From contig JAEZZO010000027.1 of the NCBI GenBank assembly GCA_023418475.1, forward strand, positions 39,480-103,479: a stretch of DNA of 64,000 bases, read 5' to 3'. This document shows positions 9,741-17,876 of the stretch, one piece after another (the first letter of the stretch is position 1; each line of letters begins with the position of its first letter). Origin of the DNA: Bacillota bacterium (lineage in GTDB: Bacteria > Bacillota > Clostridia > Lachnospirales > Lachnospiraceae). The notes below the pieces were generated by a model. That model saw only the letters and a list, made by a program, of their open reading frames with translations. It searched no databases and had not been told where the DNA came from. The position numbers and the translations under genes are program-made.

Positions 9741-9785
9741 AAAGTTCAGAATGAATTCTTTTTTTAATTCATTCTGAACTTTTTT
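9741..9785. terminator. Bidirectional terminator between murD and a small minus-strand gene
   Basis: AAAGTTCAGAATGAATT pairs with its complement across a T-rich loop, with A- and T-runs on both sides. It can serve both convergent genes. Confidence 0.85.
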
Positions 9786-9852
9786 GTAATCAAATGCTAG
9801 GAATGTGCTTTTTCAATATAAGCAGAAAATTCCCTATAACAACCTACGATCT

Positions 9853-10011
9853 TTATTTTTTATTTCCCCTAGCCTTTTCATGCTTACCTTCATGCACACC
9901 AATTATTTCACCATTTGTAATTCCGACATCGGCATTATCCTTTGGCTTCATTTTGCGAAGCTCGCTGTTACTTATTTCGTGATCCTTTATCCTGTTTTTA
10001 TTATTGTCCAT
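9853..10011 (-). CDS. Small charged protein, 52 residues, unknown function
   Basis: The minus strand has an ATG at 10011, with AAAGGA 9 bases upstream, and a 52-codon frame ending at 9853. The protein starts MDNNKNRIKDHEIS and ends in a Lys/Gly/Asn-rich tail (HEKARGNKK). It is strongly hydrophilic, with no membrane segment, and resembles in composition the small basic proteins that clostridia make late in growth or sporulation, but I do not recognise a family. The plus-strand frames over this stretch encode hydrophobic nonsense with no ribosome site. The terminator at 9741-9785 sits at the right distance downstream. The position, ribosome site and terminator support a real gene. Confidence 0.6.
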   Translation of the reverse strand: MDNNKNRIKDHEISNSELRKMKPKDNADVGITNGEIIGVHEGKHEKARGNKK

Positions 10012-10165
10012 ATGATAAATTCCTTTCCGTCAGGGTATTTTATATTGCTATTTCTTATTAGTATTGTCTGAAAGTAATAAGATTATTTTCAGACTAAAAA
10101 GTAAATAAATACAGCGGTCGTTATATGCAGAACAATAAATAATTTGTCTTTTGATGCTTATATTA

Positions 10166-10194
10166 TTGAGAAATAGTATTTTCTGTGGTAGAAT
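10166..10194 (+). promoter_or_regulatory. Promoter of the partner-switching operon
   Basis: TTGAGA at 10166-10171 and TAGAAT at 10189-10194 are separated by 17 bases; a second TATAAT lies at 10200-10205. This looks like a housekeeping promoter about 75 bases before the STAS gene. No general-stress sigma-factor pattern was seen. Confidence 0.5.
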
Positions 10195-10272
10195 AATGGT
10201 ATAATTTGACTTATACGGTAAATAATAATCAATTTATAGATGAAACGATAAAAATATATTGGAGGTATTTCT

Positions 10273-10569
10273 ATGAATATTACAAAAAAAACGGAAGGTA
10301 CATCACTTTCTATTTGTCTGGAAGGAAGACTGGATACAACAACCGCACCTTCTTTGGAAGCAGAGCTTAAAACATCCTTAAACAATATAATGGAGCTTGC
10401 AATGGATTTTAACGGATTGGAGTATCTTTCCTCTGCCGGACTTCGTGTCATTCTTGCTGCACAGAAGGTAATGAATAAACAGGGCAGGATGGTTATTCGC
10501 AATGTAAACAGCACTATTTTAGAAGTTTTTGAAGTGACAGGCTTTGTTGATATATTAACGATTGAATAA
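10273..10569 (+). CDS. STAS-domain anti-sigma-factor antagonist
   Basis: This 98-residue protein is a single STAS domain of the SpoIIAA/RsbV type. The segment LEYLSSAGLRVILAAQK (about residues 53-69) contains the serine that partner kinases phosphorylate (SSAGLR). In such systems the unphosphorylated protein binds an RsbW-like kinase and releases that kinase's other partner. It is the first gene of a six-gene operon whose last gene encodes an RsbW-like kinase and whose fifth encodes the cognate type of phosphatase, so all three partners of a switch are present. Ribosome site GGAGG lies 8 bases before the ATG. It overlaps the next gene by one base. Confidence 0.93.
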   Translation: MNITKKTEGTSLSICLEGRLDTTTAPSLEAELKTSLNNIMELAMDFNGLEYLSSAGLRVILAAQKVMNKQGRMVIRNVNSTILEVFEVTGFVDILTIE

Positions 10570-11456
10570 TGTTGGGTGGGAGTATGGTTGAATTTGAGCC
10601 GATTAGTATCGGCCATAGGAATAACATTGAAAATATTAGAAAAAAACAAAACCATTTATTATCTTCGCATGCGTTTTCTTCGGTATTTCTTTGGCGAAAT
10701 AAAATGAAGCTTGGCATATCGCTTAACGACAGATTGTTTTGTATTAAACGAGAAGATCTTTCCAATCACTACTTCTTTCCCTGTGGAGATGAGGAGGATA
10801 AAAAAGAACTGATCAGCAGGCTGATGGCACAGGGAAATGTTGTTTTCCAATACATCAGAGAAGAAGACAAAATGTTTCTCGAGCAGCATTTTCCCGGCAA
10901 ATTTGAATTTTGTGCTGCAAGAGATGATTGGGAATACATTTATGACAGACAGGAACAGGTGAAAATGGAAGGCGGAAGCTTTAAACATCTGAGAGCTAAG
11001 GTACATAAAGGTGAAAATGCTCATAACTGGGAAATTATAAGACTATCCAGGGATACAATGAGCTCGGCTGCCGTGATTGCCCATAGATGGAACGATGAAG
11101 TAAAGCATAATGGTGAGAGTGCGGATATTAGCGCAACAATGAGTGCCTTCGAGAATTTTGATGTGCTTAATTTAACAGGAGTTATACTGGTAGGAGACGG
11201 TGTACCCCTGGCTTTTGCGATTGGGTCGGAGATTTCTTCGGATACATTTGATTTACATATTTCAAAAACACTGGAAAGTGATATAGATTACTATCTGAAG
11301 TGGGAACTATATAAACAGCTTCCGGATAAAATTAAATATATCAACCGGGAAGAGGATTTGGGTTTGGAAGGAATTCGTATCCATAAGACAGACATGAAGC
11401 CTATCCGATTTAATGAGTTATGGAAAGGACGGTTAGGAGCAGATGCTATATGGTAG
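10569..11456 (+). CDS. DUF2156 (LPG-synthase C-terminal-like) protein
   Basis: The protein is about 290 residues and soluble. It matches the DUF2156 family, which corresponds to the aminoacyl-transferring C-terminal domain of lysyl-phosphatidylglycerol synthase (two GNAT-like folds), without the membrane helices of MprF. Recognisable segments are SSHAFSSVFLWRNK near the start, DNA coding for WEYIYDRQEQVKMEGG, and a C-terminal YINREEDLGLEGIRIHK pattern typical of this family. Substrate and donor are unknown. The ATG at 10569 overlaps the STAS stop; a second ATG at 10584 follows GGTGGGAG but is very close to it, so coupled translation from 10569 is favoured. It overlaps the MATE gene by 14 bases, implying one regulatory unit. 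Confidence 0.8.
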   Translation: MLGGSMVEFEPISIGHRNNIENIRKKQNHLLSSHAFSSVFLWRNKMKLGISLNDRLFCIKREDLSNHYFFPCGDEEDKKELISRLMAQGNVVFQYIREEDKMFLEQHFPGKFEFCAARDDWEYIYDRQEQVKMEGGSFKHLRAKVHKGENAHNWEIIRLSRDTMSSAAVIAHRWNDEVKHNGESADISATMSAFENFDVLNLTGVILVGDGVPLAFAIGSEISSDTFDLHISKTLESDIDYYLKWELYKQLPDKIKYINREEDLGLEGIRIHKTDMKPIRFNELWKGRLGADAIW

Positions 11457-13200
11457 TCCGAATGAAAAAAGCAAATTTTTTACGCATAATATGTTCTATC
11501 GTTTCCTAATTCCCTCCATGATCTCATCGATAGGTCTTTCTCTGGGCAATATTGCGGATGCTCTGGTTGTAGGAGCTAAAATGGGTGAAACAGGACTTGC
11601 CGCGATCGGATTGGCTTCGCCTGTTTTTATGATTTATAATGTTTTCGACCTTGGAATTGCGATTGGTGGTTCCGTAGAATATACGAAGCTTCTCGGAGAG
11701 GGCAAAGCCAAGCAGGGAATACGAAGCTTTAGCCAGATGCTTTATGTTACCCTGTTTATTAGTGTCATTATAGCAATCTGCGGCTTTTTCTTCCTGCCCC
11801 ACCTCCTTTTTGTCCTTGGTACAGTTCCCGCGGATGGTTTACTCTATTTAGCCGCTCAGTCCTATGTTGGAATTCTTCTGGTTGCAGCTCCGCTATTCTT
11901 TCTGAATTTTCTTCTGTATTTCTATGTTCGTTGTGATGACAATCAGAAACTTGCAAGTATTGGTTTTGTAGCCGGTAATGCAGTTGATATCATATTAAAC
12001 TTTGTTCTTGTATTAGGCTTTGATATGGGTGTAAAAGGTGCTATTCTTGCGACTGTGATCGGAAAGATGACGGCAATAGGGATATATATTCCACACTTGT
12101 TTCTGAAGTGGACAATCCTGCGGGTGAGGCTATTTAAACCGGATAGGAAGCTTGTCTGGAGTAACTTTAAAAACGGCTTTGCTTCTTCCTCGCAATATTT
12201 ATTCCAGTTTTTCTTTTTTATCATAATAAATAATATGCTGATCCGTATAGGTGGTGAAAGAGGATTGGCTGTTTTTGATGTGGTTATTAATGTTTCCTAT
12301 GTGCTTTTGTCTGTTTATGATGGAATGGGAGCCACGATACAGCCATTGGCAGGAACCTTCTATGGTGAAAAAAACAGGAAGGCACAGAGATTGACACTGG
12401 TACTTGCATTTCAATGGGGACTTGCTTTAGGTGTGGCAGCAGCAATCATTACCGGCATTTTCGCCGGTCCGGTTTGCACAGTATTCGGTTTGAAGGCGGG
12501 AACCTATGAGCTTGGTGTTAAAGCAGTCAGGATTTATTGTACCGGTACGTTAATTGGCGGCATTTCTATTATGATGGGTTACTATTATCAAGCCGTGGAG
12601 AAGGGAAAGCTTGTATTTCTTATTAATTTTCTGCGTACCTTTGCGGTATATTTAGCGTTCAGCCTTTTTTTCGGAACGCTTGGAATAGAAAATTTTTGGT
12701 GGACGTTTCCCGCGACGGAGGCCCTCTCTTTTTTTCTCTGGATACTGATAAGAAAATATAAAATGCGAATGGAACATTTCGAAAATCGATTTGAGGAAAG
12801 TCGTATCTTTTGTATAACAATTCATAAAAATGAGGATTTCGGGATACTTCTTTCGAAGGTGGAAGAATTCTGTGACAGATGGAATGCAGGGTTTGCCCGG
12901 CAATATTTTGTGAATCTTGCGGTGGAAGAAATCTGTCAGGCTATTATTGATAATGGTTTTACAAATAAGAAGGACGGCTACATCGAAATTACTCTGATTG
13001 CAGAGGAGGATAATACCTTTGAATTACATATTAGAGATAATGCAATCCGGTATAATCCTTTTGATATGAAAATGCATAAGATTGACAGGGACAATGAAGA
13101 TGGAATTAAGAGTATAGGAGTATTTATGGTAAAAAATAAAGCCAGGGAGTTTTTCTACAGACGGTATCAGGGGTTTAATACCTTGACTGTGAAGGTGTAA
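11443..13200 (+). CDS. MATE-family transporter fused to an RsbW-like ATPase-fold domain
   Basis: Residues 1 to about 440 form a 12-helix MATE (multidrug and toxin extrusion) transporter, starting after the SKFFTHNMFYRFLIPSM segment. Residues about 450-585 form a cytoplasmic domain of the GHKL/HATPase type that aligns with the RsbW-like protein encoded at 15851-16258: AVEEICQAIIDNGF against AVEEIFVNIAKYAY, DNAIRYNPF against DTGVPYNPL, and IGVFMVKNKAREF against LGIYMVKKSMDEV. In the fused copy the magnesium-binding N-box asparagine is alanine and the G1 glycine is alanine, so kinase activity is probably lost. The domain may bind the STAS protein and set transporter activity; this is inference. 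A 14-base overlap with the upstream gene shows tight coupling. Confidence 0.88.
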   Translation: MLYGSPNEKSKFFTHNMFYRFLIPSMISSIGLSLGNIADALVVGAKMGETGLAAIGLASPVFMIYNVFDLGIAIGGSVEYTKLLGEGKAKQGIRSFSQMLYVTLFISVIIAICGFFFLPHLLFVLGTVPADGLLYLAAQSYVGILLVAAPLFFLNFLLYFYVRCDDNQKLASIGFVAGNAVDIILNFVLVLGFDMGVKGAILATVIGKMTAIGIYIPHLFLKWTILRVRLFKPDRKLVWSNFKNGFASSSQYLFQFFFFIIINNMLIRIGGERGLAVFDVVINVSYVLLSVYDGMGATIQPLAGTFYGEKNRKAQRLTLVLAFQWGLALGVAAAIITGIFAGPVCTVFGLKAGTYELGVKAVRIYCTGTLIGGISIMMGYYYQAVEKGKLVFLINFLRTFAVYLAFSLFFGTLGIENFWWTFPATEALSFFLWILIRKYKMRMEHFENRFEESRIFCITIHKNEDFGILLSKVEEFCDRWNAGFARQYFVNLAVEEICQAIIDNGFTNKKDGYIEITLIAEEDNTFELHIRDNAIRYNPFDMKMHKIDRDNEDGIKSIGVFMVKNKAREFFYRRYQGFNTLTVKV

Positions 13201-13288
13201 TAATAATGGCTGTACGAAGCGAAACAATATAGATAATTTTCGAAATGATGCAATTGCATAAAACTATAATTAGTTATGGAGTGATAGT

Positions 13289-14176
13289 ATGGACTGTTAT
13301 ATTACCTGGGCATCAGAAAAAATGATACATTCGGAAGGCGGATATTCTCTTAACAACCCGCAAAATCGGATACTATACGGAGAATTAAAGGAAATCTGGA
13401 AGGAAAGCTTTCATGATACGGATGAATATATTGAACTGTTCCTACAAGACAGGTTTGATCCGAGAAGAACCATTGTTGCGGTGTACCAGAATAAGGTTGT
13501 CGGGACACTCTATCTTTTTCAATCAGAAATTATAGCAGCCAAAGGAGTGACTCCGATTTTATTTGGCTATGCACTGGGAGTTTTAAAATCCTATCGGGGG
13601 CATGGCATCAGTAAAATGATTCATGATTTTTTATTTCGTCATTGTGAAGCAGATAATTGTGCCTATATTTTTCATGCGGCGAATGAGAAATTAGAAGCGT
13701 ATTATGAAAGCATTGGTATTAAAAAGGCTGGATATATGAAAAAAGCTACTTTTTTTTATAAGAAGGGAAAAGTACCGGATATTGTATTAAAGAATATTAC
13801 GCCGGAGGAATATACAAAGCATCGAAAAAATTTTTTTATGGAAAAAGGCTTTCTTAACTGGGATTTGGATGCAATCCGATATGCAATAAAAGAAAATGAG
13901 TACTGTGGCGGCTTCTGTAAGAAATTGATTTGCAGGACAGGAGAGTACCTGATATTTGGAAAGGTTATTGATAACTGGCTGATACTGATTGAGACTACCG
14001 TTCCGGACCATAGGCTGGAGGCTTATCTGGAGGAGGTAACGGCTTATTTTGGAGTACATAAAGTATCTGTCTATTTACCGGTTTCCAGTAAAGTAGAAGG
14101 AGATATCATGTTACAGATTATGGGCTATCGGACACATGTATTAGAGCATGGATACTGGAATATGCTACTGAGCTGA
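13289..14176 (+). CDS. GNAT-family N-acetyltransferase
   Basis: This 295-residue protein has a GNAT acetyl-CoA-binding core in its first half: the VVGTLYLFQSE strand, then YALGVLKSYRGHGISKMIHDFL, where the RGHGIS stretch is the pyrophosphate-binding loop, and the HAANEKLEAYYESIGIKKAGY end. The C-terminal half (about residues 165-295) is less conserved and may be a second, degenerate acyltransferase half. The acceptor is unknown. GGAGTGATAGT upstream gives a good ribosome site. The gap of 88 bases to the MATE gene is the largest within the operon, and its stop overlaps an ATG at 14176, although the phosphatase gene probably starts at 14206. Confidence 0.85.
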   Translation: MDCYITWASEKMIHSEGGYSLNNPQNRILYGELKEIWKESFHDTDEYIELFLQDRFDPRRTIVAVYQNKVVGTLYLFQSEIIAAKGVTPILFGYALGVLKSYRGHGISKMIHDFLFRHCEADNCAYIFHAANEKLEAYYESIGIKKAGYMKKATFFYKKGKVPDIVLKNITPEEYTKHRKNFFMEKGFLNWDLDAIRYAIKENEYCGGFCKKLICRTGEYLIFGKVIDNWLILIETTVPDHRLEAYLEEVTAYFGVHKVSVYLPVSSKVEGDIMLQIMGYRTHVLEHGYWNMLLS

Positions 14177-14205
14177 TGAGGGACAAGATAAAAGGAGTTG
14201 CGAAC

Positions 14206-15858
14206 ATGAAGAAACTGTCTTTAAAAATTAAATCTATATTAATCATAATGATTACAGTATTTACTATCTCAGGAATAGCAATTGCGATCAGTTATACGGT
14301 TTACAGTAATACAATGAACGATCACTATAAGAATCTGGCAATGAATACGGCGAAAGCGGCGGCATCCCAGATGGATGGTGATAAAATAGCAAGTTATGTA
14401 GTGCAAGTTGAGGCTCTTGACAGAAATGCCAAAGAGTATGACAAATCAGTTCAAGCAATTAAGGATGAAAGTTACTTTGAGATGCTTAATACTCTTTATA
14501 AGATTAAGAATAGTATGAATGCTTTATACCTCTATGTGGAGAAGGTATCCAGGGCCGGAGCCGTATATATTATTGATGCAGATCAAGGAGGTTCAGGGTG
14601 TGAACTTGGTGTTACCTATCCTATCGCTAAGGTGAATGAACAGTACATGGATTCCCTGGAGAAGGGAATTCCGGCATTTATATCGAATTCAAAGGATTTT
14701 GGATGGTTATGCAGCGCAGGAGCTCCTATTTTTGACAGCAGCGGTAAAGTTGTGGCACTTGCTTTTACCGATATCTCCATGGATAAAATTGTAGCTGACA
14801 GACACAATTTTTTATTTTTTATTTGTACGATCATACTAATAACAGCTGTTATTGCTACTACGCTTATTCTATTATTAATTAATAAATTTGTCGTAGCTCC
14901 GATTAATTTACTGTCCTTTGCAACAGGAAAATTTATCTCAGAAAGAAGCGGCAAAGATACGATGAGCGGTTGTCCCTCAGCGATTGCCCGGTTAAATATA
15001 CATACGGGTGATGAGATAGAAAATCTATCAGAAGCAATTAAGACGATGGAGAGGGATATTAATCAATACATAAAGAACCTGACTGCTGTAACCGCTGAGA
15101 AGGAACGAATCAGTGCGGAACTTAATGTTGCAACCCAGATACAGGCTTCGATGCTTCCCTGCATTTTTCCGGCGTTTCCGGAAAGGGAGGAATTTGATAT
15201 CTATGCTACAATGCAGCCGGCCAAGGAGGTCGGAGGCGACTTTTATGATTTCTTCCTGGTTGACAATAATCATTTGGCTGTTGTAATGGCGGATGTTTCG
15301 GGAAAGGGAGTACCGGCAGCTTTATTTATGGTAATAGCAAAAACCTTGATTAAAAACCAGACGCAGACCGGAAACTCCCCGGAAGAGGTATTTACAGCGG
15401 TAAATGCGCAGCTATGTGAAAACAATGAGGCAGGAATGTTTGTTACAGCATGGATGGGTGTTCTGGAAATTTCCACAGGACGGTTTACTTATGTAAATGC
15501 GGGCCATAATCCTCCTTTAGTAAAAAAAGGAAATGGCTGCTATGAATATTTAAAATCCAGAGCGGGATTTGTTCTGGCGGGAATGGAAGGAATACGGTAC
15601 CGGCAGTTTGAAATGCAGCTTAAGCCCGGAGATGAACTGTATTTGTATACGGACGGAGTTACAGAGGCAACAAATGCCAAGAATGAGCTTTATGGGGATT
15701 ACCGGCTGCATGAAGTGCTTAATAGAAATATGGGCACAGCACCTTCCCTGCTTCTTCCAATCATTAAGAAGGATATTGACAATTTTGTTATGGAGGCACC
15801 TCAGTTTGATGATATTACAATGCTTGCACTGAAAATTAGGGGGAGATGTCATGAATAG
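14206..15858 (+). CDS. Membrane-anchored sensor PP2C phosphatase (SpoIIE/RsbU type)
   Basis: The ATG at 14206 is preferred over that at 14176 because AAGGAG lies 9 bases upstream. The protein (550 residues) has membrane helices at about residues 9-28 and 202-225 around an extracellular Cache-like sensor region, a HAMP-type linker, a short coiled coil (AVTAEKERISAELNVATQIQ), and a C-terminal SpoIIE phosphatase domain. The metal-binding motifs EVGGDFYDF, MADVSGKGVPAALFM and YTDGVTEA are intact. It should dephosphorylate the STAS antagonist encoded at the operon start in response to an external signal. It overlaps the kinase gene by 8 bases. Confidence 0.93.
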   Translation: MKKLSLKIKSILIIMITVFTISGIAIAISYTVYSNTMNDHYKNLAMNTAKAAASQMDGDKIASYVVQVEALDRNAKEYDKSVQAIKDESYFEMLNTLYKIKNSMNALYLYVEKVSRAGAVYIIDADQGGSGCELGVTYPIAKVNEQYMDSLEKGIPAFISNSKDFGWLCSAGAPIFDSSGKVVALAFTDISMDKIVADRHNFLFFICTIILITAVIATTLILLLINKFVVAPINLLSFATGKFISERSGKDTMSGCPSAIARLNIHTGDEIENLSEAIKTMERDINQYIKNLTAVTAEKERISAELNVATQIQASMLPCIFPAFPEREEFDIYATMQPAKEVGGDFYDFFLVDNNHLAVVMADVSGKGVPAALFMVIAKTLIKNQTQTGNSPEEVFTAVNAQLCENNEAGMFVTAWMGVLEISTGRFTYVNAGHNPPLVKKGNGCYEYLKSRAGFVLAGMEGIRYRQFEMQLKPGDELYLYTDGVTEATNAKNELYGDYRLHEVLNRNMGTAPSLLLPIIKKDIDNFVMEAPQFDDITMLALKIRGRCHE

Positions 15859-16258
15859 TATAATTGTTCCGGCAAAACTTGATGAACTGGATAAGGTATT
15901 GGATTTTATTGAGCAGGAATTAGACGTCTTTGGTTGCGCTATAAAAATAAAGTTTCAGCTTGCAATTGCTGTGGAGGAGATATTTGTTAATATAGCGAAG
16001 TATGCTTATTTGCCGGGGGAAGGCAGTGCAGAGATAGTGTGCAGTTATTCTGATGAAGCGAAAGCGGTATCCATCTGTTTTATGGATACCGGTGTGCCCT
16101 ATAATCCACTGGCAAAGGAAGACCCGGATGTTACGCTGTCCACAGAGGAACGAACGATCGGCGGATTAGGCATCTATATGGTGAAAAAAAGTATGGATGA
16201 GGTTATCTATGATTATAAGGATGGCAAAAACATACTGACAATCAGAAAGAAACTGTGA
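15851..16258 (+). CDS. RsbW/SpoIIAB-like anti-sigma-factor kinase
   Basis: This 135-residue protein is a stand-alone HATPase domain of the RsbW type. The N-box is AVEEIFVNIAKYAY with the metal-binding asparagine present, the G1 box is MDTGVPYNPL, and the G2 box is GGLGIYMVKK. It would phosphorylate the STAS protein encoded at 10273 and be held by its unphosphorylated form. No sigma factor is encoded in the operon, so its alternative partner is unknown; it may act on a distant sigma factor or on non-transcriptional targets such as the MATE fusion. GGGGGAGATGTC precedes the ATG, which lies inside the end of the phosphatase gene. Confidence 0.93.
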   Translation: MNSIIVPAKLDELDKVLDFIEQELDVFGCAIKIKFQLAIAVEEIFVNIAKYAYLPGEGSAEIVCSYSDEAKAVSICFMDTGVPYNPLAKEDPDVTLSTEERTIGGLGIYMVKKSMDEVIYDYKDGKNILTIRKKL

Positions 16259-16422
16259 CAGTTGTTAATATATAACAATAAATCATATATACTGTTCCGG
16301 TAGTGAAATCATAATTTAAAAAGTGATAAGAATTCTATCGTAAGGGTTGTGGAATACTGCTATCATTAGATGAAAAATTATATATGTAAATAAGATTTTA
16401 GTAGAAAATATGGAGATCGATC

Positions 16423-17163
16423 ATGAGAAATATTAAGTTAACAATCGAATATGACGGAAGTAGATACAGTGGATGGCAGAGACTGGGCAAGGGGGAAGCG
16501 GATAACACAATTGAGAATAAGCTTCTTGAGATCATTAAGAAGATGACGGGAGAAGAAGTGGAGCTTAACTGCGGTTGCCGAACGGAAGCAGGTGTTCATG
16601 CATATGCCCAGATCGCAAACTTTAAGACAAATTCATATAGTAAGCTGTATGAAATCAAGAATTATTTTAACCGTTATCTTCCTATGGACATAGCAGTTAT
16701 CAAAGCGGAAGAGGTGCCAGAACGGTTCCATGCTACTCTGAATGCAAAATCGAAGACTTATCTGTACCGGATCGCAATAGGAGATGCGCCCAGTGTATTT
16801 GACAGAAAATATACTTACTACTGTTTTGATGAACCAAAGCTTGAGTTAATGAGAGAAGCGGCGCAGCAATTGGTCGGAAAACATGATTTTAAAGATTTTT
16901 CTTCCGTGAAGAAGAACAAATCCACTTTGAAAGAGATTTATCTGATTGAGATTTATCAGGATACACAGGAAATTCAAATCAGTATAAAGGCGAATGATTT
17001 CCTTCACAATATGGCCAGAATGCTTGTAAGTACGTTGATTGATATAGGACTGGAAAAACGCAGGATAGAGGAGCTAACCGGAATATTGGATCCGAATTCA
17101 TCAGAGAGCGGCAGCGCGCCGGCCAGTGCACAGGGCTTATTCCTGCAGGAAGTGGAATATTAA
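16423..17163 (+). CDS. TruA-like tRNA pseudouridine synthase with Asp-to-Glu active site
   Basis: This 246-residue protein follows the TruA family throughout: LTIEYDGSRYSGWQR at the start, a GVHAYAQIANFKT segment, KTYLYRI, HDFKDFSSVK and FLHNMARMLV. The catalytic motif, normally RTDAGVHA, reads CRTEAGVHA here, so glutamate (about residue 54) replaces the aspartate that attacks the uridine in all characterised pseudouridine synthases. A second paralogue at 24575-25363 keeps the aspartate. This copy may be inactive, act as an RNA binder, or work with altered chemistry. It has its own terminator and about 165 bases of free upstream DNA, so it is probably separate from the partner-switching operon. 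Confidence 0.88.
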   Translation: MRNIKLTIEYDGSRYSGWQRLGKGEADNTIENKLLEIIKKMTGEEVELNCGCRTEAGVHAYAQIANFKTNSYSKLYEIKNYFNRYLPMDIAVIKAEEVPERFHATLNAKSKTYLYRIAIGDAPSVFDRKYTYYCFDEPKLELMREAAQQLVGKHDFKDFSSVKKNKSTLKEIYLIEIYQDTQEIQISIKANDFLHNMARMLVSTLIDIGLEKRRIEELTGILDPNSSESGSAPASAQGLFLQEVEY

Positions 17164-17239
17164 TAAATGTATCAGATAAATCCAAGGACAAATTCCGGAC
17201 TCGATATCCAGTAAGTGCTTACGAAACGGGGTGCTTATA

Positions 17240-17285
17240 AAAAAGAGATAGCTGTACAATATGATTTGTATAGCTATCTCTTTTA
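17240..17285 (+). terminator. Terminator after the truA-like gene
   Basis: AAAAGAGATAGCT and AGCTATCTCTTTT pair across a loop, with a T-run on the plus strand and an A-run on the other. It could also serve the convergent CBS gene. Confidence 0.85.
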
Positions 17286-17381
17286 ATACATAACAAGTGA
17301 ATTGACCAGCCAATTCACCCGTCCGGAGTATGACTATGATGAATTACCTCCTAAGATGGCGGGAGGCGGTTCAACATATTG

Positions 17382-17810
17382 TTACCATATACTGGATCCT
17401 GGCTCGGAAATATTTTTGAGAGCATCCTCGGCGGTATCCTGATATTTTGGCTCAAGAGAAATATCACCCAGAGCCACAATACCAATTAAGCTATTGTCAT
17501 TCACAATAGGAAGACGCCGGATCTGACGGTCACTCATTAATCTTGCTGCATCCGCAACTTCCATTTCGGGATTTCCGAATACTACATTATCTGTCATAAT
17601 ATCGCCGACCTTCTGCTGAGTTATATCCTGACCTGAGGCTACACTTCTAACAGCGATATCTCTGTCTGTTACAATACCGATTAATTTATCCTGTGTACAT
17701 ACAGGAATAGAACCACAGTTATACTGCTTCATGAGCTGTGCTGCTCTTGCTATAGAATCGTCTGAGCGTAAGCTGGCGACGTCCTTTGACATAATATCTT
17801 TCACCTTCAA
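17382..17810 (-). CDS. Tandem CBS-domain protein
   Basis: The protein is about 142 residues and made of two CBS motifs, each starting with V(K/G)DIM(S/T) and ending in a GIVxxxDI pattern (IGIVTDRDIAVRS and IGIVALGDISLE). It resembles Bacillus YhcV-type stand-alone CBS proteins, which bind adenosine nucleotides. The start is probably the TTG at 17810, because GGAGGTG ends 8 bases upstream; the GTG at 17819 lies within that ribosome site. The physiological partner is unknown. It is convergent with the truA-like gene and lies downstream of the metallophosphoesterase gene on the same strand, 66 bases away. Confidence 0.88.
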   Translation of the reverse strand: MKVKDIMSKDVASLRSDDSIARAAQLMKQYNCGSIPVCTQDKLIGIVTDRDIAVRSVASGQDITQQKVGDIMTDNVVFGNPEMEVADAARLMSDRQIRRLPIVNDNSLIGIVALGDISLEPKYQDTAEDALKNISEPGSSIW

Positions 17811-17876
17811 AATAATCACCTCCGAGATTAGCTTACCCTGTTACCGATCTTTTATGAAATGTATTATTTGGTTAAT

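Noticed and set aside
9794..10071. Overlapping plus-strand frames of 62 and 88 codons
   Set aside because: They are antisense shadows of the 52-codon minus-strand gene and lack ribosome sites.
13212..13262. GCGAAACAATAT stretch resembling a family 2 element end
   Set aside because: Only about 12 bases match and no convincing opposite terminus is present, so it may be chance.
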